Shown here: positions 1-5,840 of the stretch, one piece after another | How positions within the stretch are numbered: position 1 is the first letter of the stretch | How the letters are laid out: each line of letters begins with the position of its first letter | From: Deltaproteobacteria bacterium | GTDB lineage: Bacteria > Desulfobacterota > Desulfobacteria > Desulfobacterales > JAFDCJ01 | Assembly: GCA_024277475.1 (NCBI GenBank) | Contig: JAJRVC010000292.1 | Span: 1-6,022, forward strand | Direction: 5' to 3' | DNA length: 6,022 bases | The notes under the pieces: model-generated | The model's database searches: none | What the model was told of the DNA's origin: nothing | Seen by the model: only the letters and a program-made list of their open reading frames with translations | Position numbers and translations under genes: made by a program

Positions 1-465
1 CAAACAATGGCTGAATTTGACTATCAGAACTGTCCACGACTTGATTTGATATTATTACCAGGAGGCTTTGGAACCATTCAGGAACTGGAAAATCAGGCCA
101 TTATGTACTTCCTGACGGAAAGAGTTCCGTCAGCGAAAGTTACAATGTCCGTTTGCTCGGGGTCCTGGATCCTTGCCAGGGCCGGACTGTTGAATGGTCG
201 TCGAGCAACCTCCAATAAGGCTTATTTTAAGATGGCTACTCAACAGAGCGATCAGGTGGAATGGGTGTCTGAAGCCCGCTGGGTGGAAGATGGGCCTTTT
301 TACACCTCTTCCGGAGTGTCGGCCGGAATGGATATGTCGTTAGCAGTTATTGCATCGCTTTATGGAAAAGAAAAAGCCTTGGATATTGCCAATGGTGCGG
401 AGTATATCTGGCACCAGGATCCCGATGACGATCCTTTTCATAAATTTATAGACAGGCTCGTTTAA
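1..465 (+). CDS. DJ-1/PfpI family protein (isonitrile hydratase-like), 5'-partial
   Basis: This is the C-terminal part of a class I glutamine amidotransferase-like (DJ-1/PfpI) protein. The frame is open through base 1, so the ATG at 7 is probably internal; family members are usually about 190-230 residues, against 152 visible here. Counting from that ATG, the strand and turn LILLPGG lie at 14-20. The nucleophile-elbow cysteine is C50 in SVCSGSW, followed by the family stretch ARAGLLNGRRAT at 57-68. The end, with EYIW and HQDPDDDPF (132-144), resembles the isonitrile hydratase/PfpI-like subgroup. Members include hydratases, glyoxalase-like enzymes, chaperones and the amidase domains of AraC-type regulators. 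No DNA-binding domain follows the core here, so a stand-alone enzyme is more likely. The substrate cannot be told. It is transcribed opposite to every other well-supported gene in the window and ends 33 bases before a BioF-like remnant in the same frame. Confidence 0.85.
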   Translation, partial: QTMAEFDYQNCPRLDLILLPGGFGTIQELENQAIMYFLTERVPSAKVTMSVCSGSWILARAGLLNGRRATSNKAYFKMATQQSDQVEWVSEARWVEDGPFYTSSGVSAGMDMSLAVIASLYGKEKALDIANGAEYIWHQDPDDDPFHKFIDRLV

Positions 466-498
466 TCTCTTTTAGGGCATGATTCCCCGAAGCCTGCA

Positions 499-642
499 AT
501 GAACAAAATCAAAACAAATTTGGTTAATTTCGCTGGAAATGATTACCTGGGACTGGCTTGTGATGTGCGTCTGGTAGAGGCAATGTACCGGATAACTCAG
601 AGGCTGTATCATGGAGATTCGACTTTGAGCGGCTTGAAGTAG
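499..642 (+). pseudogene. Truncated N-terminal remnant of a BioF-like (alpha-oxoamine synthase) PLP enzyme
   Basis: The 47-codon frame starting at the ATG at 499 contains VNFAGNDYLGLACDVRLVEA (residues 9-28). This closely resembles the N-terminal signature of 8-amino-7-oxononanoate synthase and related alpha-oxoamine synthases (typically NF-S-NDYLGLA--PR-IEA). Intact members are about 380-400 residues and continue into a glycine-rich GSGGSR-type segment. Here the resemblance fades around residue 36, and the frame stops at 642. The last 34 bases overlap the 3' end of the antisense PIN toxin gene (609), whose own C-terminus looks complete. I see no Shine-Dalgarno site before 499, and no continuation of the enzyme in the 236 bases beyond the toxin-antitoxin pair. 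The simplest reading is a gene cut by insertion of that cassette or by an associated deletion. A genuine small peptide is possible but less likely. The match is from recognition only, without an alignment. Confidence 0.55.
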
Positions 643-1013
643 GTTCTATAAAAGCCTCGATCTCTGGTCAGCAGTCGTTCACTTTGAACAAGTGCATGAC
701 CGCCAATTAGAAAATCGGCAACAATACGATCCCGAACCTTGCTTTTCCTTCTAAAAGCGCTCCAACAGGTTGCCGCGCCCAGGGAAGCGTCAAGGGTCAT
801 TGCAGAGTATTCAACTCCAATCCGCCTCAGCGCCTCCACGGCTTCTTGCCCCTTGTGGCTGTAAGCCGTCATGATTTCCGCCCACACAACTTCACATGCA
901 ATGACGGAACCTTCCCGCAGGCAGCGCTTGAGCGCTTCTTTGGAAGCCAGACCAAAAACCGGATCCGGTTCGAGAACATCGATAAGGATATTGGTGTCAA
1001 TTGCGGTAATCAC
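609..1013 (-). CDS. vapC: PIN-domain ribonuclease toxin, VapC family
   Basis: This is a complete 134-residue PIN-domain protein, a normal length for VapC toxins, which are Mg2+-dependent ribonucleases that cleave tRNA or rRNA when freed from their antitoxin. The acidic active-site residues are in place: D6 in AIDTNILID, E46 in VVWAEI, D100 in VADFLIGGHA and D118 in LLTRDRGF. The C-terminus, YFKPLKVESP, is the usual closing strand. The start codon is GTG at 1013, which overlaps the antitoxin stop codon by four bases (GTGA, 1010-1013). Such coupling is typical of these operons and suggests the toxin is translated after the antitoxin. The family assignment is firm; the RNA target is unknown. Its 3' end runs into the BioF-like remnant on the opposite strand. 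Confidence 0.92.
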   Translation of the reverse strand: MITAIDTNILIDVLEPDPVFGLASKEALKRCLREGSVIACEVVWAEIMTAYSHKGQEAVEALRRIGVEYSAMTLDASLGAATCWSAFRRKSKVRDRIVADFLIGGHALVQSERLLTRDRGFYRTYFKPLKVESP

Positions 1014-1231
1014 GAATTGCCCCGAAGCTCAGCCATAACATCATCGGTTCGCCGACCTCGTCCGAGTTTTCCATAGACCTCGTCTACAGTATCCATGGCA
1101 GCAGCCTTGACGACCACCAGCTTGCCGCGGTCTTCTTCGAATTCCAGTACCGTCCCCGGCCGGATACCTAAACGCTCACGTAATGCTTTTGGGATCGTGA
1201 CTTGCCCGCGTTCTGCAACTTTTGCTTTCAT
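1010..1231 (-). CDS. vapB: AbrB/MazE-type antitoxin (VapB) of the PIN toxin
   Basis: This 73-residue SpoVT-AbrB domain protein begins MKAKVAERGQVTIPKALRER, the standard swapped-hairpin DNA-binding fold of AbrB/MazE/VapB antitoxins (about residues 1-47). It is followed by a charged tail (48-73) that should wrap the toxin. An upstream TTG at 1261 would add ten residues (MLCGCKENIF), but the ATG at 1231 is preferred: it gives the family-typical N-terminus and has an AAGGA Shine-Dalgarno (1242-1246, 10-base spacer). The protein is expected to neutralise the downstream VapC and repress its own promoter, more strongly when bound to the toxin. Its stop overlaps the toxin's GTG start. The pair may contribute to plasmid or island stability or to a stress response; the sequence does not say which. 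Confidence 0.92.
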   Translation of the reverse strand: MKAKVAERGQVTIPKALRERLGIRPGTVLEFEEDRGKLVVVKAAAMDTVDEVYGKLGRGRRTDDVMAELRGNS

Positions 1232-1242
1232 AAATATATTTT

Positions 1243-1252
1243 CCTTGCAACC
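1243..1252. repeat. CCTTGCAACC motif, copy 1 (at the antitoxin ribosome binding site)
   Basis: This ten-base motif with a palindromic TTGCAA core recurs exactly at 1349-1358. This copy overlaps the antitoxin Shine-Dalgarno (1242-1246). The copies share some flanking similarity (ACAAAG after one, TCTAAAG after the other). It is a candidate operator element for antitoxin autoregulation, by inference only. Confidence 0.35.
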
Positions 1253-1305
1253 ACAAAGCAATCAAAACCCCGGATTGGGGGCAAAGATCAGGTTTATCAA
1301 GAGAG

Positions 1306-1321
1306 ATATCACATCTGATAT
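1306..1321. promoter_or_regulatory. Inverted repeat in the antitoxin leader, possible operator
   Basis: ATATCA-CATC-TGATAT is a perfect 6-base inverted repeat around a 4-base centre, 75 bases upstream of the antitoxin ATG. AbrB/MazE-family antitoxins bind short AT-rich palindromes in their own control regions, so it could be an operator. The surroundings contain other GATAT strings, so chance is a real alternative. Confidence 0.3.
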
Positions 1322-1348
1322 ACAGACGCCGATATTCAGCAAAATACA

Positions 1349-1358
1349 CCTTGCAACC
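1349..1358. repeat. CCTTGCAACC motif, copy 2 (near the predicted transcription start)
   Basis: This is an exact copy of the motif at 1243-1252, 106 bases away, and lies about 25-30 bases into the transcript predicted from the TTGACA promoter. Together the two copies bracket the leader of the toxin-antitoxin operon. Confidence 0.35.
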
Positions 1359-1387
1359 TCTAAAGTTCCACATGTCATCCTGTATGT

Positions 1388-1416
1388 ATTTTGCATCACG
1401 TATTCTCACTTGTCAA
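1388..1416 (-). promoter_or_regulatory. Candidate sigma70 promoter of the toxin-antitoxin operon
   Basis: Read on the minus strand, a perfect TTGACA (1411-1416) is followed after 17 bases by CAAAAT (1388-1393, four of six matches to TATAAT). Transcription would start near 1381, leaving a leader of about 150 bases before the antitoxin ATG. That is long for such operons, so a closer promoter cannot be excluded. It lies just beyond the end of the BKACE gene, after which I see no strong hairpin terminator, so read-through from that gene is also possible. Confidence 0.4.
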
Positions 1417-1467
1417 GTATGTAATTTGTACAGAAAATAATTTTTATAACACATAATCAATGATCTT

Positions 1468-2439
1468 TTAGGGATATTGTGAGGGGGTGTGCGAAATACC
1501 CAGCATCATGCGCGCCTCGGCTGGTGTAGCGATCTTGCGATTAAGCTCGTGTGCAATTCGCACTGTTCGTTCAGTGACCTGGGCGTTGCTTTTCAATTTT
1601 TCACCTCGCCGGTAGTAAATGTTATCCTCCATTCCAACCCGGGCGTGTCCTCCCATGAGAATTGCGAGGGTGGTCATAGGCAGTTGGAAAATGCCGATGC
1701 CTGAACAAAGCCAAAGAGAGCCTGCCGGAAATTCTCTTAAAATACCTACGACGTTTTCGACTGTCGGGAAACTCGAGGTCTGGTAACCCATGACGGTCTG
1801 AATCCAGTAAGGTCTTTCCAGCAACTCCTGATCGAGCAAATCGCGAACTACCCAGGCTCCTCCTGGATGGTAGGTCTCCAGTTCCGGTTTGATACCCCGG
1901 TTCTTCATTTTTTGCGCAAACTGTGTAACCAGATGATAGGAAAAGGGAATGCAGCCGTCGTATTTGTATGCAGGATGCGGGTTCGGCAAGGGTGCCTTGC
2001 GCTCCTTCATCGCAAACTTGCTCATGTCCGGCACCAGATTCAATGATGCAACTTCCGGGTTGGCGTCCAAACACGACAAGCGCTCTTCCATGGTCATATC
2101 CATGCTGCCGCCGGTCGTGTTGTTGATGATAATATCCGGACAGCGTTCACGCACCTTCCGATTCACCTCGTACCAGGCCTCGGTTGTCCGGACGCCGTCG
2201 GCTAAATTGTTTGGATCACGGGCATGAATGTGAACCATGGATGCCCCAGCCCTGTAAGATTCGTAGACCGAATCTGCAATTTCGTCTGCGGTTTCAGGTA
2301 GGTTTTCATTATATTCCTTGCCGTGTACGCCGCCATTGCAGGCAAGGCATATAATCAGTGGCGGCATCCCCTCCTGCACGCGCTCCATAAATTCGTACGT
2401 ATCGGTATAGTTCCACCAGAAATCAAGTTCCGTTTTCAT
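1468..2439 (-). CDS. Beta-keto acid cleavage enzyme (BKACE, DUF849; Kce-like)
   Basis: This is a complete 323-residue TIM-barrel enzyme of the BKACE/DUF849 family. The known reaction joins a beta-keto acid with acetyl-CoA to give acetoacetate and a new acyl-CoA; 3-keto-5-aminohexanoate cleavage enzyme (Kce) of lysine fermentation is the prototype. The metal site is visible: H70 and H72 in MVHIHARD and E271 in RVGMEDN, with R267 and D272 matching the catalytic Arg and Asp of Kce. In Kce a glutamate near the N-terminus contacts the substrate amino group. With constant spacing the matching residue here is V38 (NGGVHGKE), so the substrate is probably not 3-keto-5-aminohexanoate. The ATG at 2439 is chosen over the one at 2469 because AGGGGG (2448-2453) lies 8 bases before it, while the upstream ATG has no ribosome site. 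The gene follows the acyl-CoA synthetase by 35 bases, so the two are probably cotranscribed. Confidence 0.9.
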   Translation of the reverse strand: MKTELDFWWNYTDTYEFMERVQEGMPPLIICLACNGGVHGKEYNENLPETADEIADSVYESYRAGASMVHIHARDPNNLADGVRTTEAWYEVNRKVRERCPDIIINNTTGGSMDMTMEERLSCLDANPEVASLNLVPDMSKFAMKERKAPLPNPHPAYKYDGCIPFSYHLVTQFAQKMKNRGIKPELETYHPGGAWVVRDLLDQELLERPYWIQTVMGYQTSSFPTVENVVGILREFPAGSLWLCSGIGIFQLPMTTLAILMGGHARVGMEDNIYYRRGEKLKSNAQVTERTVRIAHELNRKIATPAEARMMLGISHTPSQYP

Positions 2440-2474
2440 TCTCGTTTCCCCCTTTGCTCGTTGTTGCATTTAAA

Positions 2475-4232
2475 TCAGATTGATTGGTATATACGAACGT
2501 CTAAAGCCGCAAGACCTTCATGAAACAGGCGCACTGGGTTAAGGTCCAGTTCCTTGATTTCAGGATGCTCTTGCATGAGCTGTGAAACGGATAAGAGCGT
2601 TTCAATCAGCCGACCCTTGTCGTAGCCTATTTGACCGCGAAATCCGGAAATCAGCGGGTATCCCCTAATTTCGGATATCATTTCCTCAGCATCGATTTGT
2701 TCGAGAGGGACAACCTTGAATGCCACATCCTGGAAAATTTCAGTATGAATCCCCCCGAGTCCGAACATAACAACAGGGCCGAAAACAGGATCATGCAAAC
2801 CGCCCAGGATAACATCTAATCCCGCCTCTGCCTGCCGGCAAACCAATACCCCGTCGATGGCGACCTCTGGCATTTCTTGCCTGATGTGCTCTATCATTTT
2901 TCTAAAGCAGCTGCGGACATCTTCCGCATTTTGAAGATTCGTGCAGACGCCCCCGACATCGGTCTTGTGGGGGATTTCCGTCGAAACAATTTTCATAACA
3001 ACGGGATACCCCAGGTCATCCGCTATAACGGCCGCATCCTTTGCGTTTGTTGCAAGGCCGTTTTGCGGATAAGGAATGTCGAACTTGCTCAAGCATTGAA
3101 GCGCCTGCGGTTCCGTCAGGAAGCGCTTTTCCTTGGACGAAATAGAGTCGCATGCGTATAAACCATCGGCTGTATAACAACTGGGCGTCCTTGCTTTGCG
3201 AAAATTATTCGCCCAGACCGCGGCTGCGATTGCCCTGATGGCGCGCTCGGGAGTCGGAAAGACGGGAATGCCGGTTCGCTGCAATTGATATCGGCCTGTT
3301 TCTTCATCGTCGCCGCCTCCCATATAGCTTACAACAAGACGGGCCTTGATGCGGGTTGCAATATCCCTGACAGCTTCCACGGCTCCTGGAACCGGGTCAG
3401 CGAAATTAAGCAAAACGATGTCGGCGATACTGTATCTGTCCGCCACCAGGGCCGCTTTTCTGAAATGCTCAATGACAATGCCCGCCAGATCCAGCGGATT
3501 TGACAGCGTTGCCAGGGGAGATAACTCCTGCTCCTTTAGATCGGCGGCCAATTTTTTTGGCAAAGCCGGTATTGTCAATCCAGCCGCCTCAGCCTCATCG
3601 ACCGCCAGCGTGTTTGCGCCCCCGGAAGAGGATATTATCAAAAGTCGATTTCCATCAGGATTTTCAATCGTTGCTAATGCTTTGGCGCAATCATAAAAGG
3701 TTTCTATGTTATCCACACAGACCATGCCGTATTGACGTGCAGCTGCCTTGAATACCTTATTGCTGCCCGCCAGCGACCCCGCGTGAGAAGCCACCGACTT
3801 TTTTCCGGCGGATGTGCGGCAGCCTTTAAGCACCACTATGGGCTTATGGCGGGCAACCTTTTTTGCAGTTTTTAGAAATCGGCGGCCATTTTTTATCCCT
3901 TCCAAATATAGAGCGATCACCTTGGTGGAAGGGTCGGTCGCAAAAAATTCAATGTAATCTGTCTCGCACAGATCGACCTGGTTTCCAAGATTGACGGCTG
4001 CTGAGATCCCAAGTCCTTCCCCATCGGCCCACTCAGAGATTGTCGCAGTTATTGATCCGATTTGAGTAATAATGGCGATAGGCCCCCGGGTTTTGATTAC
4101 GGGGAAAAACATTGCGCAAAGCTTATTGGGCAGATAGTTGACACCCTGAATATTGGGTCCCAATAGACGCATGCCAAGTTGTTTTGAAACACTTAGTGAG
4201 TTACTGAATGTCTCTGCTATTATAGACCTCAT
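2475..4232 (-). CDS. ADP-forming acyl-CoA synthetase, fused alpha-beta, lacking most of the N-terminal CoA-binding domain
   Basis: The family interconverts acyl-CoA + ADP + Pi and acid + ATP + CoA. Fused members have about 700 residues in the order Rossmann CoA-binding, CoA-ligase, ATP-grasp. This frame has 585 and starts near the end of the first domain: GMRLLGPNIQGV (20-31) normally sits about 130 residues in. After that everything is present: the swinging-loop phosphohistidine motif SHAGSLAG (H150), SSSGG (201-205), LSNPLDLAG (243-251), the ATP-grasp histidine in PHKTDVGGV (H422), FGPVVMFGLGG (484-494) and ELDLNPVRL (561-569). A stop codon lies two codons upstream of the ATG at 4232, and the 120-base gap holds no reading frame for the missing domain. 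Only a weak AGAG precedes the start. The long open frame argues for recent truncation or a retained function with CoA binding supplied in trans. The neighbours (aminotransferase upstream, BKACE downstream) would make its substrate the acyl-CoA released by BKACE. Confidence 0.85.
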   Translation of the reverse strand: MRSIIAETFSNSLSVSKQLGMRLLGPNIQGVNYLPNKLCAMFFPVIKTRGPIAIITQIGSITATISEWADGEGLGISAAVNLGNQVDLCETDYIEFFATDPSTKVIALYLEGIKNGRRFLKTAKKVARHKPIVVLKGCRTSAGKKSVASHAGSLAGSNKVFKAAARQYGMVCVDNIETFYDCAKALATIENPDGNRLLIISSSGGANTLAVDEAEAAGLTIPALPKKLAADLKEQELSPLATLSNPLDLAGIVIEHFRKAALVADRYSIADIVLLNFADPVPGAVEAVRDIATRIKARLVVSYMGGGDDEETGRYQLQRTGIPVFPTPERAIRAIAAAVWANNFRKARTPSCYTADGLYACDSISSKEKRFLTEPQALQCLSKFDIPYPQNGLATNAKDAAVIADDLGYPVVMKIVSTEIPHKTDVGGVCTNLQNAEDVRSCFRKMIEHIRQEMPEVAIDGVLVCRQAEAGLDVILGGLHDPVFGPVVMFGLGGIHTEIFQDVAFKVVPLEQIDAEEMISEIRGYPLISGFRGQIGYDKGRLIETLLSVSQLMQEHPEIKELDLNPVRLFHEGLAALDVRIYQSI

Positions 4233-4265
4233 AATTTACTCTGAAAACAGCTCTTTTTATTTTGC

Positions 4266-4288
4266 AAATATGGCATAAATCCATATTT
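4266..4288. repeat. Perfect 8-base inverted repeat upstream of the acyl-CoA synthetase
   Basis: AAATATGG and CCATATTT flank a 7-base centre (CATAAAT). The repeat ends 34 bases before the synthetase ATG. In RNA it would form an AT-rich hairpin. No T-run follows it on the minus strand, so it is a poor intrinsic terminator for the aminotransferase gene; an operator or leader structure is more plausible. Confidence 0.5.
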
Positions 4289-4300
4289 ACAACCACTTAA

Positions 4301-4332
4301 CCAATCAACTAATCAACTAATCAACCAATCAA
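4301..4332. repeat. Tandem array of four 8-base units
   Basis: On the plus strand the units are CCAATCAA, CTAATCAA, CTAATCAA and CCAATCAA, directly abutting; they differ only at the second base, giving a symmetrical order of variants. CCACTTAA just before (4293-4300) may be a decayed fifth unit. On the minus strand each unit carries TTGATT. The array lies in the 120-base gap between the aminotransferase and synthetase genes. It could be a slippage-prone microsatellite or a multi-site protein-binding element; the sequence alone does not decide. Confidence 0.8.
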
Positions 4333-4352
4333 CGATATCTGTATAATAATAT

Positions 4353-5771
4353 TCAGGGCCGAATTAAATGAGGCAGATCGTGTTCAATAGCCGGTTTTAA
4401 TCGTGTAAAAGTTTTTTTGTATGCATCAACCGCAGCAATGATGTGTTTTTCCGTCATGGGGGTTGATAGAGCGATCTCTCCTCTTTCAGCGATCCAGATA
4501 CCGTTATTGATCAATTCCAGATGCACCAGCACGGGCAATTCTCCAACTTGTTCACTTGCTTGCCTTGCATCCCTGTAATCATTTAAATTTTCGAGCGTGT
4601 AGTGTATGCAAGAAAGAGAGCCCACGCCTTTGGCGTGAGCTTTGATTTTTAACTCGTCAAAAACTTCCCTGTTTAGTTTTTCCCTGAACAGATCACCAAG
4701 CGAATTGATTCTTTTAATTTCATTTAGGGTTAGTTCATTCATTGTCGCCAATCCGGCGCTCATGATTACCGGGTGTCCGTTGAAGGTACCTGAATGCTTG
4801 ACCTTTCCCACACCCGACGAAAAGATATCGGCGGAAGGCGAGAATATGGACATGATTTCTTCCCTGCCACCGAAGGCCCCTACCGGAAATCCTCCGCCGA
4901 TGAACTTGCCTAACGTCGTAAGATCAGGGGTAACTCCATAAAGCTCTTGTGCTCCTCCAGTCGCCAGTCTGAACGTCACAACCTCATCAAAGATAAGGAC
5001 AATCCCCGTTGAACTTGTGATTTCTCTGACAAAGTCGAGATATTCCTGTGTGGCCGGAATGATGCCTGCCGCCGTCATTATCGGCTCCATGATCACTGCA
5101 GCCAAATCATCCTGGTTCTGCTTGACCGTTTCTTGCAATGCCTCTTGATTATTCAAGGGGACGACCAGCATGTTTTGAAAAACATTTTCAGGTATGCCTT
5201 GATTGTAAGGAACCACATTGGGAAATCGAGAGTCACCGACCTCATTCAGCGTTGGAAATACGCTTGCTTCAACTATATCGTGGGTGCCGTGATACATCCC
5301 TTCGATTTTGATGATCTTATTCTTGCCGGTGTGGGCTCTAGCTCCTTTAATTGCAAACATGGTTGCCTCAGTTCCACTGTTGCAGAAACGAATCTTATCA
5401 AGTGAAGGTGTACGCCGGCAAAGCAGTTCGGCTAATTTAATCTGTTCCGGATGCGGGGCGCCAAAAATTGTACCAAACCCGAGTTGTTTTATTGTGGCCT
5501 GTTTTACCTTCAGATGGTTGTGTCCGAGAATTTGTTGGGTGAAATTGTTTAAAAAATCTAAATATTCGTTATCATCGATATCAAAAACCTGACAGCCTTC
5601 ACCTTTTACGATGTAGGTCGGATAGGGTTCGAAATGAGTGGCTGAACGGGTGTCGCCACCGGGGAGGAAATTAGTCGCCACGTTGTGAAGATCTTTCGAT
5701 TTTGGTGTTTTTGTATAATAGCGTGCTTTAATTTCATTTAGAGCCTCATACAGGCGATTTTGCTTTTCCAT
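4353..5771 (-). CDS. Class III PLP aminotransferase (GSA aminomutase-like / beta-amino acid transaminase-like)
   Basis: This is a complete 472-residue fold-type I PLP enzyme. Visible landmarks are the phosphate-binding NSGTEA (131-136), YHGTHD with H161 stacking on the cofactor, FDEV with D262 holding the pyridine nitrogen, the Schiff-base lysine K289 in TLGKFIGGGFPVGAFGG, and SGTFNGHP (327-334). The N-terminal PGGDTRS and GEGCQVFDID stretches are shared by glutamate-1-semialdehyde 2,1-aminomutases and bacterial beta-phenylalanine transaminases. No hem gene is nearby; the partner genes act on beta-keto acids and acyl-CoAs, so a catabolic beta-amino acid transaminase is the favoured role, by inference. 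The ATG at 5771 has an excellent AAGGAGG site (5778-5784, 6-base spacer), so the 23-residue extension to 5840 is rejected. It is the first gene of a likely three-gene unit, although the 120-base gap after it may allow separate control. Confidence 0.88.
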   Translation of the reverse strand: MEKQNRLYEALNEIKARYYTKTPKSKDLHNVATNFLPGGDTRSATHFEPYPTYIVKGEGCQVFDIDDNEYLDFLNNFTQQILGHNHLKVKQATIKQLGFGTIFGAPHPEQIKLAELLCRRTPSLDKIRFCNSGTEATMFAIKGARAHTGKNKIIKIEGMYHGTHDIVEASVFPTLNEVGDSRFPNVVPYNQGIPENVFQNMLVVPLNNQEALQETVKQNQDDLAAVIMEPIMTAAGIIPATQEYLDFVREITSSTGIVLIFDEVVTFRLATGGAQELYGVTPDLTTLGKFIGGGFPVGAFGGREEIMSIFSPSADIFSSGVGKVKHSGTFNGHPVIMSAGLATMNELTLNEIKRINSLGDLFREKLNREVFDELKIKAHAKGVGSLSCIHYTLENLNDYRDARQASEQVGELPVLVHLELINNGIWIAERGEIALSTPMTEKHIIAAVDAYKKTFTRLKPAIEHDLPHLIRP

Positions 5772-5777
5772 GTAGAA

Positions 5778-5784
5778 CCTCCTT
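5778..5784 (-). promoter_or_regulatory. Strong ribosome binding site fixing the aminotransferase start
   Basis: AAGGAGG on the minus strand lies 6 bases before the ATG at 5771. It decides the start against the longer frame beginning at 5840. Confidence 0.85.
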
Positions 5785-5840
5785 TTCAGAATCCGAATGA
5801 CAAAGATAGCAATATGGGTTTCAGACCAGCCAAACGACAA

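Noticed and set aside
1268..1280. CCCC/GGGG inverted repeat as a terminator or operator
   Set aside because: The stem is only four bases and no T-run follows on either strand, so there is too little to support a function.
1176..1409. 77-residue minus-strand frame across the toxin-antitoxin leader
   Set aside because: It overlaps the antitoxin N-terminus in another frame, and its sequence resembles no family I know; the leader is better read as regulatory.
1420..1467. Intrinsic terminator after the BKACE gene
   Set aside because: The stretch is A/T-rich but has no GC-containing stem before a T-run on the minus strand.
1622..2074. 150-residue minus-strand frame
   Set aside because: It lies wholly inside the BKACE gene in another frame, has no recognisable domain, and is rich in Arg, Ser and Gly as expected for a shadow frame.
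3346..3696. 116-residue plus-strand frame
   Set aside because: It is antisense to the acyl-CoA synthetase gene, whose motifs explain this stretch; no family resemblance of its own.
5772..5840. N-terminal extension of the aminotransferase to an ATG at 5840
   Set aside because: The extension has no ribosome site, resembles no family N-terminus, and covers the strong AAGGAGG site that fixes the start at 5771.
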